In this document: piece by piece, positions 1 through 5,192 of the stretch
How the letters are laid out: each line of letters begins with the position of its first letter
How positions within the stretch are numbered: the stretch's first letter is position 1
Assembly: GCA_017420455.1 (NCBI GenBank)
Contig: JAFOJB010000263.1
Location: 1-5,192 of the forward strand
Direction of reading: 5' to 3'
Source: Blautia sp.
GTDB lineage: Bacteria > Bacillota > Clostridia > Lachnospirales > Lachnospiraceae
Length of the DNA stretch: 5,192 bases
Position numbers and translations under genes: made by a program
The notes under the pieces: generated by a model
What the model saw: the letters and a program-made list of their open reading frames with translations, nothing else
Databases searched by the model: none
Told to the model about the DNA's origin: nothing

Positions 1-1
1 C

Positions 2-31
2 CTGCTGCGGGATATTTCACGCCCGCAGCAG
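2..31. repeat. Perfect 10-bp GC-rich inverted repeat at the left edge
   Basis: CTGCTGCGGG (2-11) is exactly complementary to CCCGCAGCAG (22-31), with a 10-base loop (12-21), so either strand could form a stable hairpin. No T-run follows on the plus strand. On the minus strand the bases after the stem lie outside the window, so a terminator or leader structure reading leftward can be neither confirmed nor excluded. It lies beyond the terminator of the hma-arsR unit and so probably belongs to the next gene or unit. Confidence 0.5.
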
Positions 32-91
32 CTGCCAGATGGACAGGCAAGTTCGTCCGCCTGACCCGCTGCTCACGAGAATAAAAAAAGG
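22..91. repeat. Degenerate repeat, copy B, downstream of arsR
   Basis: Counterpart of the stretch at 561-608: CCCGCA (22-27), a 19-base extra segment, GCAAG (47-51), CGTCCGC (54-60), CCGCTGC (66-72), then AATAAAAAAAGG, which merges into the terminator T-tract. The first block is also part of the right arm of the hairpin at 2-31. An internal CAGGC/GCCTG pairing is possible on the minus-strand RNA. No coding potential is apparent in this segment. Confidence 0.35.
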
Positions 92-147
92 CTGTGAAAA
101 AGCCCCGTTCCTTCCTTTAAAGGAAATCCCCGGCTTTTTCACAGCCT
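82..147 (-). terminator. Rho-independent terminator after arsR
   Basis: AGGCTGTGAAAAAGCC (89-104) pairs perfectly over 16 bp with its complement at 132-147. The interior carries a second 14-base palindrome, TTCCTTTAAAGGAA (112-125), which would form a nested hairpin. Read on the minus strand, the stem runs straight into seven T residues (89-83) and begins 7 bases after the arsR stop codon. This is a textbook intrinsic terminator. On the plus strand the stem is followed only by CTTATTTTC, a much weaker tract, so activity in that direction is doubtful. Confidence 0.93.
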
Positions 148-154
148 CTTATTT

Positions 155-523
155 TCAGTCCTCTTCGATGTGCTCCCGCCCCATCTCAATGATCGTGCGG
201 ACATGATCGTCCGCAAGAGAGTAAAATATTGATTTTCCGTCTCTCCGGCTTTTCACCAGCTTATTCTGCTTCAGAATACGAAGCTGGTGGGAAATAGCAG
301 ACTGGGTCATGTTCAGTGTCTCCGCAATATCACAAACACAGACCTCTGCCTCAAACAGGACATACAGAATCCGGATTCTCGTTGAGTCTCCGAAAATCTT
401 GAAAAGCTCCGCCAGATCGTACAACACTGTCTCCTCCGGCATGGTCTCATTTACCTTGCGCACCAGGTCCTGATGAACCTCGTGAACATCGCAGCAAACA
501 GTTTCTTTTTCTACCATGCTCAA
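155..523 (-). CDS. ArsR/SmtB/CadC-family metal-sensing repressor
   Basis: A 122-residue winged-helix repressor expected to bind its operator as an apo dimer and release it on metal binding. The helix-turn-helix spans about residues 64-92 (AETLNMTQSAISHQL, 67-81), followed by the wing (RRDGKSIFYSL, 93-103). Two family metal sites are visible. One is Cys62-Val-Cys64 on the alpha-3 helix plus N-terminal Cys10/Cys11 (His14 and His17 nearby), as in cadmium/lead sensor CadC. The other is Asp105, His107, His118 and Glu121, with exactly the spacing of the SmtB/CzrA alpha-5 zinc site. The TTG start at 523 sits 9 bases after GGAGGAG (533-539); an ATG two codons later (517) would be 15 bases away. It is the last gene before the terminator, 93 bases after the HMA gene, and probably represses both through the operator at 865-886. 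The family is clear; Zn, Cd or Pb specificity is inferred. Confidence 0.93.
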   Translation of the reverse strand: MSMVEKETVCCDVHEVHQDLVRKVNETMPEETVLYDLAELFKIFGDSTRIRILYVLFEAEVCVCDIAETLNMTQSAISHQLRILKQNKLVKSRRDGKSIFYSLADDHVRTIIEMGREHIEED

Positions 524-553
524 TTCTGAAAACTCCTCCGCACAGATTCAGAA
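524..553 (-). repeat. Short inverted repeat bracketing the arsR ribosome binding site
   Basis: TTCTGAA (524-530) and TTCAGAA (547-553) are perfectly complementary 7-mers. In the mRNA they would place the Shine-Dalgarno GGAGGAG (533-539) in a 16-base loop, with the stem ending directly against the TTG start at 523. The stem is AT-rich and weak, so any effect on translation is speculative and chance is plausible. Confidence 0.3.
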
Positions 554-560
554 AACAGAT

Positions 561-608
561 CCCCCGCAGCAAGCCCGTCCGCAATCCGCTGCCCGTGGAA
601 ATAAAAGG
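561..608. repeat. Degenerate repeat, copy A, in the hma-arsR spacer
   Basis: This stretch resembles positions 22-91 on the other side of arsR. Shared blocks in the same order are CCCGCA, GCAAG, CGTCCGC, CCGCTGC and an AATAAAA..GG tail. Relative to the other copy, 19 bases (28-46) are missing between CCCGCA and GCAAG. Complementary GCAGC/GCTGC blocks could also pair into a small hairpin on the minus-strand RNA. The alignment was made by eye; the origin could be local duplication, a repeated RNA motif or chance. Confidence 0.35.
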
Positions 609-616
609 ATTACAGA

Positions 617-835
617 TTAAAGGAAGATCTCGCAGTCATCCCCAACCTTCTTGCAGTTTGCATAGACCTCCTGCATAACAGCCTTGGGGTCAGCTCCTTC
701 TTCAAACTCCACATTCATCTTCAGAGCCATGAAGTTTACAACCGCATCCTTGACACCTTTGGTATTCTTTGCGGCATCTTCCATCTTGTTCGCGCAGTTT
801 GCACAGTCAACCTCGATTTTGTAAGATCTTTTCAT
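617..835 (-). CDS. Small heavy-metal-associated (HMA) domain protein
   Basis: A 72-residue cytoplasmic protein consisting of one HMA domain, the ferredoxin-like fold used as a soluble metal chaperone or as the N-terminal domain of P-type metal ATPases. The metal loop is Asp10-Cys11-Ala-Asn-Cys14. The acidic residue before the first Cys matches Zn/Cd/Pb-type domains such as that of ZntA, rather than the Met-Thr-Cys-x-x-Cys usual in copper domains. GVKDAVVNF (27-35) is the usual second half of the fold. Two further cysteines, Cys61 and Cys68, lie near the C-terminus. The ATG at 835 is chosen because AGGAG (846-850) lies 10 bases upstream; an in-frame ATG at 883 falls inside the putative operator and has no ribosome site. 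It is first in the metal unit, followed by arsR. No ATPase is adjacent, so a stand-alone chaperone or buffer role is inferred. The metal is not proven. Confidence 0.88.
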   Translation of the reverse strand: MKRSYKIEVDCANCANKMEDAAKNTKGVKDAVVNFMALKMNVEFEEGADPKAVMQEVYANCKKVGDDCEIFL

Positions 836-864
836 GGGGCATCGTCTCCTTATAAATAAAATTT

Positions 865-886
865 CATATGAGCATCTGTTCATATG
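865..886. promoter_or_regulatory. Putative ArsR-family operator
   Basis: CATATGA and TCATATG half-sites are separated by 8 bases in a 22-bp imperfect palindrome, with two additional matched pairs inside the spacer. This resembles the AT-rich TGAA..TTCA palindromes bound by SmtB, CzrA and CadC. It begins about two bases after the predicted transcription start of the hma promoter, so a bound dimer would block initiation or early elongation. The repressor encoded two genes down is the obvious candidate ligand. Confidence 0.75.
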
Positions 887-894
887 TTTAATTT

Positions 895-922
895 ATTATA
901 CCACCTGTCCCCCGGTTGTCAA
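895..922 (-). promoter_or_regulatory. Consensus sigma-A promoter for hma-arsR
   Basis: On the minus strand TTGACA (922-917) and TATAAT (900-895) both match consensus perfectly, with a 16-base spacer (one short of optimum). Transcription would start near 888, giving a leader of roughly 53 bases before the HMA start codon. The -35 hexamer contains the TGA stop codon (921-919) of the upstream S41 peptidase gene, so the two units are fused without spare sequence. Confidence 0.88.
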
Positions 923-2184
923 GAACTAAATCCTGAAAAAAACTTACCCTGCAAAGCCATTCTTGAAGAAGAAGGTGCCGCTCCATCCCGCAGGATCCTG
1001 AGTGCCTCCTGCAGCTGATTATCTTCTTCCCTGGAAACGATCCTCTTGTAGCGCAGTTCCTCGGCAGGCTCCACATATACGTCCGGATGGATCCCGACCC
1101 CATGGATATCCTTGCCGTCCGGCGTATAATAATGCGCCTGTGTCAGAGAAAAAGCGCTCCCGTCCGTGAAGGAACGGATGATCTGGATCACGCCTTTGCC
1201 ATAGGTATCGGTGCCTACTACCGTCCCGATCCCATAAGCCTGCACAGCGCCTGAAAAAACCTCCGAAGCGCTTGCCGTATCCCCGTTTACCAGCACCGCC
1301 AGCGGCATCGAAAGAGCATTTTGGCCATCGCACCGCTCTTCCTGCCGTTCGCCGTATTTATCCTCCGAATAGACAATGATCCCCTCCGGAAGAATCTGCC
1401 GCAGTACATCACACACCGAATCCAGATATCCGCCCGGATTATTCCGGAGATCCACTACCAGCTTCTCCATCCCCTGCGCCTTAAGCTCCTGAAAGGTCTC
1501 CTTATACTGCTTCGGCGTGACCGTCTTAAACCCTGTGATCTGAAGATACCCGATCCCGTCCTCCAGCATCTCCCCGGATACAGAAGGCAGCTCCACATCC
1601 GAGATCTCCACAGGGATCTCCAGGAGCTCATCCTCTCCAGCCCGGTCGATCAGGAACACAACTCTGTCCTGATCCCCATGACGGATCACGTCTACCATCT
1701 CGGAGAGATCCTCATATTCTGTGCCATCCATGGACAGGATGACATCCCCCGGACAAAGACCTGCCTTTTCTCCCGGACTCTCCGGATAGCAGTAATCTAC
1801 AAGAAACCTTCCATATTCATCGAGGGATATGGTAACACCGATTCCCCGGTAGGCGCCATCCTGTACAGTCGTCTCCTCTTCAAACTCTTCCTTCGTATAA
1901 TACCTGGAATAAGGATCTCCCAGCCCATAAAACAGGCCCTTGTACAGCCCCTCCGCCAGAAGCTCCTCGTCCTTCTCCTCCAGATAATACTGATCGATCA
2001 TCTCCTCCAGCATCTCCAGCTTGGTAACATGGGAAAGATCCGAAAGAACTCCCGTCTCCGGCATCTGCGCCTTTTTCCCCGGCAGCAGAAGCTCTCCGGG
2101 CAGAAAATGGAAAAGAGCAAGCCCTGTCAGCGTGAACAGCACCGACGCTGTCGCCACGCCAAACCAATAATCCCGTCTTGACAT
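919..2184 (-). CDS. S41 family C-terminal processing peptidase (CtpA/CtpB-like)
   Basis: A 421-residue serine protease anchored by an N-terminal membrane segment (about 7-27), with its catalytic part outside the cytoplasm. A helical linker (48-105) leads into a PDZ domain (about 110-190; RGIGVTIS at 113-120, SPGEKAGLCPGDVIL at 136-150), which in this family recognises the substrate C-terminus. The S41 core has DLRNNPGG (245-252), the catalytic Ser305 in NGDTASASE (300-308), Lys330 in YGKG and Gln334, giving the Ser/Lys/Gln spacing of +25 and +4 seen in Prc and CtpB. About 50 poorly conserved-looking residues follow at the C-terminus. The ATG at 2184 is 4 bases after the ftsX stop, and only a weak GTGGGTG-like ribosome site is visible, so translation is probably coupled to ftsX. 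The substrate is unknown. CtpB of Bacillus acts in sporulation signalling, but that role is not shown here. Confidence 0.95.
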   Translation of the reverse strand: MSRRDYWFGVATASVLFTLTGLALFHFLPGELLLPGKKAQMPETGVLSDLSHVTKLEMLEEMIDQYYLEEKDEELLAEGLYKGLFYGLGDPYSRYYTKEEFEEETTVQDGAYRGIGVTISLDEYGRFLVDYCYPESPGEKAGLCPGDVILSMDGTEYEDLSEMVDVIRHGDQDRVVFLIDRAGEDELLEIPVEISDVELPSVSGEMLEDGIGYLQITGFKTVTPKQYKETFQELKAQGMEKLVVDLRNNPGGYLDSVCDVLRQILPEGIIVYSEDKYGERQEERCDGQNALSMPLAVLVNGDTASASEVFSGAVQAYGIGTVVGTDTYGKGVIQIIRSFTDGSAFSLTQAHYYTPDGKDIHGVGIHPDVYVEPAEELRYKRIVSREEDNQLQEALRILRDGAAPSSSRMALQGKFFSGFSS

Positions 2185-2188
2185 TCAC

Positions 2189-3086
2189 TCACACCCACAA
2201 ATGTTTTTTCGTAACAAGGTAACTGGCCGAAAGGCCGATTCCCACTCCAAGAACCAGTCCCACAGGGCCAAGGGTCTGGAAGACAGATTTCACGTCCAGC
2301 ATTTCCACCGTACCGGAATACACCGTAAACTGCCCGGCAATATAGGCAATGGTCTGGTTATAGAGGAAATACAGCGCAGCCAGCGGGATCGCCGCTCCTA
2401 CAGCCCCCAGGACAATTCCCTCCAGCAGAAACGGAGCCCTGACAAATCTGTCTGTGGCGCCGATATACTTCATGATCCCGATTTCCTCTTTCCTGACAGA
2501 AATCCCCACCGCGATGGTATTGCCGATCAGGAAGACTGCGATGAGAAGAAGGATCACAATAATGATGACAGAGGTATAATACAGAATCCTGTTAAAATTC
2601 GTCAGCGTATCTGCAGCCTGCCTTGCCTGATTCACAGACCGGACATGGTCAAGGCCATTGAGATAAAGCACCAGCGCGTTCTGCCGCTCGATGGTATTCA
2701 TGGTAATCTGAAGATTCGCGGAATTCTCCAGCGGGTTTTCATCCTTGAAAAGCGTGGCAGCCGCAGACCCCTCCGGGAACAGCTTCTGGCTGAAGGCATC
2801 CCAGCCTTCATCCGGAGAGACATAAGTGACGCTCTCCACCTCCGGCCATTTTCTGATCAGATCGCTGACCTCCTCGATCTGCTCCCTGGTCGTCCCTTCT
2901 TCGAAAAAGACCGTGACAGGCACCTGTGCCTCCGCGATCTTCGTCACATGATTTACGTTGACCACGATGGAATAAAAAGTACCGAACAGAAAAATGCAGA
3001 CTGCCATGGTCATAACCGACGCCACGGAAAACATTCCGTTCCTTTTGATATTGATAAAGCCCTGCTTCAGGATATACCAGATGGTA

Positions 3087-3097
<11 letters not shown>
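2189..3097 (-). CDS. ftsX: Cell division ABC transporter-like permease FtsX
   Basis: A 302-residue membrane subunit of the FtsEX complex, which couples ATP hydrolysis in the cytoplasm to activation of peptidoglycan hydrolases outside. A short cytoplasmic N-terminus is followed by membrane segment 1 (about 22-46), one large extracellular domain (about 50-170) and three further segments (about 173-196, 222-247 and 275-295), the standard four-segment FtsX layout and length. RKEEIGIMKYIGAT (202-215) is the characteristic cytoplasmic motif between segments 2 and 3. The ATG at 3097 overlaps the end of ftsE by 11 bases and is served by AAGGAGG (3107-3113), 9 bases upstream. The extracellular domain would contact a CwlO- or PcsB-like hydrolase, but no such gene lies in the window; the next gene is the S41 peptidase. 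Confidence 0.96.
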
Positions 3098-3782
<685 letters not shown>

Positions 3783-3797
3783 GATTTTCCTCACATT

Positions 3798-3817
3798 TTA
3801 CATCCCGGGATTCCTCC
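3798..3817 (-). other. Possible start-stop mini-ORF (AUG-UAA) in the ftsE leader
   Basis: On the minus strand GGAGG (3817-3813) is followed after 9 bases by ATG (3803-3801) and immediately by TAA (3800-3798). This ribosome site is stronger than the one that serves ftsE itself, 16 bases downstream of the TAA. A ribosome stalled or terminating here could affect ftsE initiation. It is a short motif and may be chance. Confidence 0.25.
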
Positions 3818-3859
3818 GGACTCTGGCTCCGTCTGAACCCTTAATAATTTTGTAACATT

Positions 3860-3888
3860 ATTGTAATGGATTACTTTTCGGAATGCAA
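3860..3888 (-). promoter_or_regulatory. ftsE: Sigma-A-type promoter for ftsE-ftsX-S41
   Basis: TTGCAT (-35, 3888-3883) and TACAAT (-10, 3865-3860) on the minus strand are separated by exactly 17 bases, each hexamer close to consensus. Upstream of the -35, A-tracts on this strand (3893-3897 and 3912-3919) could act as an UP element. The start point would be near 3853. Confidence 0.7.
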
Positions 3889-3892
3889 GTCC

Positions 3893-3952
3893 TTTTTCTA
3901 TCAGGAACTGCATTTTTTTTGTAAATTTTTTCGGTTTTCCTCTTTTATTTTT
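3893..3952. other. T-tract-rich, possibly curved DNA between the divergent promoters
   Basis: The 252-base spacer between ftsE and the plus-strand regulator contains runs of T at 3893-3897, 3912-3919, 3926-3931, 3935-3938, 3943-3946 and 3948-3952. Several are centred about 8 to 13 bases apart, near one helical turn, which can produce intrinsic bending. No terminator, RNA gene or coding segment is evident in this spacer. Confidence 0.35.
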
Positions 3953-3959
3953 GGTGAAA

Positions 3960-3988
3960 TTGTATTAAAATAGCCATAGTTAAATAAT
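3960..3988 (+). promoter_or_regulatory. Candidate promoter for the PucR/CdaR-type regulator
   Basis: TTGTAT (3960-3965) and AATAAT (3983-3988) are 17 bases apart. The -10 matches consensus at five of six positions but the -35 at only three. The region is so AT-rich that other placements, such as TAAAAT at 3966-3971, are possible. A start near 3995 would leave a leader of about 40 bases. Confidence 0.35.
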
Positions 3989-4034
3989 GGATTGATAACT
4001 ACTGACGATTTTTAATAAGGAAAGGATAAGCGGA

Positions 4035-5120
4035 ATGATCTCAAATCAGGTATTACAGAATACATTGGAAGGTCTTAAAGAAATCTCCAGAACAGAGTTC
4101 TGCGTGATCGATACCGACGGCAAGATCCTTGCCTCTACCTTTGCGGATTTCACTGTATCCCCGGCAGATATACAGGCTTTTGTGGATTCACAGGCGGAAA
4201 GCCAGCTGATCAAAGGCTACCAGTATTTTAAGGTAAATGATGACTATCAGCTGGAATATATCCTGGTGATCCATGGAGAGGACGAGGGCGCCTACATGGT
4301 CGGCAAGCTGGCCGCCTTCCAGATCCAGAGCCTCATCATCGCCTACAAGGAACGTTTTGATAAAGACAGCTTCATCAAGAACCTGCTGCTTGACAATCTC
4401 CTCCTGGTGGATATTTACAACCGGGCCAAAAAACTGCATATCGACGCGGACGTGCGCCGTGTTGTCCTGATCCTGGAAATGGAGCAGGAGAAGGACCACA
4501 ATTCCATGGAAAGTATCAAGAACATCTTCGGTCCCAAGAGCAAGAACTTCATCACTGCCGTGGATGAGAAGAGCATCATCATCGTGAAGGAGATGGAGGA
4601 AGGCGAATCCTACCCGGATGTGGATCACCTTGCCAAGCTGATCCTGGATACCCTGAACTTCCAGGAGGGCGGCACCCATATGGCCTACGGCACCATCGTC
4701 AATGAACTGAAGGAGGTTTCCCGCTCCTACAAGGAAGCCCGTATGGCGCTGGATGTAGGAAAGATCTTCTTCGGCGACAAGGATGTCATCGCCTACAGCT
4801 CCCTCGGCATCGGCCGGCTGATCTATCAGCTTCCGATCCCGCTCTGTAAGATGTTCATCCGCGAGATCTTCGATGTCAAGTCTCCGGATGAATTTGATGA
4901 AGAAACGCTTACGACCATCGATAAATTTTTCGAAAACAGCCTGAATGTTTCGGAAACCTCCCGCCAGCTTTATATCCACAGGAATACTCTGGTTTACCGT
5001 CTGGACAAGCTGCAGAAAAGCACCGGGCTGGATCTCCGTGTATTTGAAGATGCCATCACCTTCAAGATTGCCCTCATGGTCGTGCGGTACATGAAATACA
5101 TGGAAACTCTGGAATATTGA
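4035..5120 (+). CDS. PucR/CdaR-type transcriptional regulator
   Basis: A 361-residue, complete, cytoplasmic regulator. The N-terminal part (about 1-105) looks like a small ligand-sensing domain (FCVIDTDGKILAST at 22-35). The middle (about 135-250) resembles the GGDEF-like domain of CdaR-family proteins, with the typical SRSYKEARMALDVGK at 229-243. The C-terminus (about 293-350) is a PucR-type helix-turn-helix: NVSETSRQLYIHRNTLVYRL at 304-323, then DKLQKSTGLDLR, the most diagnostic part. The ATG at 4035 follows AAAGGA (4021-4026) by 8 bases. It is transcribed away from ftsE across a shared 252-base spacer, so it may regulate itself or the ftsEX operon from there. CdaR and PucR respond to sugar diacids and purine metabolites, but the ligand here cannot be read from sequence, and the weakly similar N-terminus argues against transferring either function. 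Confidence 0.87.
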   Translation: MISNQVLQNTLEGLKEISRTEFCVIDTDGKILASTFADFTVSPADIQAFVDSQAESQLIKGYQYFKVNDDYQLEYILVIHGEDEGAYMVGKLAAFQIQSLIIAYKERFDKDSFIKNLLLDNLLLVDIYNRAKKLHIDADVRRVVLILEMEQEKDHNSMESIKNIFGPKSKNFITAVDEKSIIIVKEMEEGESYPDVDHLAKLILDTLNFQEGGTHMAYGTIVNELKEVSRSYKEARMALDVGKIFFGDKDVIAYSSLGIGRLIYQLPIPLCKMFIREIFDVKSPDEFDEETLTTIDKFFENSLNVSETSRQLYIHRNTLVYRLDKLQKSTGLDLRVFEDAITFKIALMVVRYMKYMETLEY

Positions 5121-5192
5121 TCCGTTTCAGAAAATAAGGATTGAGACAGAAATAAGGCACTGTACACAAATAACTTCCGAAAGCTGCGCAGA

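Noticed and set aside
524..553. Second ArsR operator made of TTCTGAA and TTCAGAA upstream of arsR
   Set aside because: The half-sites are 16 bases apart, too far for the usual ArsR palindrome, and there is no promoter beside them; kept only as a weak RNA stem.
836..883. Sixteen-residue N-terminal extension of the HMA protein from the ATG at 883
   Set aside because: It starts inside the putative operator, about five bases after the predicted transcription start, and lacks a ribosome site. ATG at 835 has AGGAG at good spacing and begins where the HMA fold begins.
1321..2181. 286-codon open frame on the plus strand opposite the S41 peptidase gene
   Set aside because: It is a codon-bias shadow of a well-supported protease gene, with no recognisable domain and an implausible His/Arg/Leu/Ile-rich composition.
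3783..3794. GTG start at 3794 for ftsE
   Set aside because: No ribosome binding site precedes it, whereas the ATG at 3782 has GAGG 6 bases upstream.
4188..4979. 263-codon minus-strand open frame opposite the PucR/CdaR-type regulator
   Set aside because: The plus strand encodes a coherent regulator with a clear helix-turn-helix; the antisense product has no recognisable domain.
5121..5192. Possible promoter (TTGAGA 5141-5146, TACACA 5163-5168) or terminator after the regulator
   Set aside because: The -10 match is poor, no hairpin with a T-run is visible, and the 72-base tail is too short to show what follows.

Overview
The window looks like chromosomal DNA from a Clostridia-type Firmicute, most likely Lachnospiraceae. 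This is judged from protein style, strong AGGAGG-like ribosome binding sites and gene neighbourhood; no database search was possible. Five genes lie on the minus strand (3782 down to 155) and one regulator lies on the plus strand (4035-5120), divergent from them.

Minus strand, in order of transcription: ftsE (ATPase) and ftsX (membrane subunit) overlap by 11 bases. After a 4-base gap comes a membrane-anchored S41/C-terminal processing peptidase with a PDZ domain. These three form a tight cell-envelope and division operon. Next is a metal-response module: a 72-residue heavy-metal-associated (HMA) protein with an Asp-Cys-x-x-Cys site, then an ArsR/SmtB/CadC-type repressor that keeps both known metal-site types of the family. 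The module has its own consensus sigma-A promoter (TTGACA-16-TATAAT) followed directly by a 22-bp imperfect palindrome, the expected ArsR operator. The -35 box contains the stop codon of the peptidase gene, and no terminator is visible between the two units. The ftsEX-peptidase transcript could therefore run on into the metal genes. A strong intrinsic terminator at 82-147 closes the whole block.

The divergent region (3783-4034) is AT-rich. It holds a good ftsE promoter, T-tracts that may bend DNA, a possible start-stop mini-ORF in the ftsE leader, and a weaker candidate promoter for the plus-strand gene. That gene encodes a PucR/CdaR-type regulator with a C-terminal helix-turn-helix; its ligand is unknown.

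How the parts fit together: FtsEX transmits ATP hydrolysis across the membrane to control peptidoglycan hydrolases, and the S41 protease probably trims an extracytoplasmic protein. The HMA protein and repressor probably handle Zn(II), Cd(II) or Pb(II), but no efflux ATPase is present in the window. I see no RNA gene, CRISPR array, insertion sequence or prophage. The most noteworthy points are the promoter/stop-codon overlap with its operator, the metal module without a pump, and a degenerate repeat in the spacers on both sides of arsR. None of this amounts to a clearly new system.
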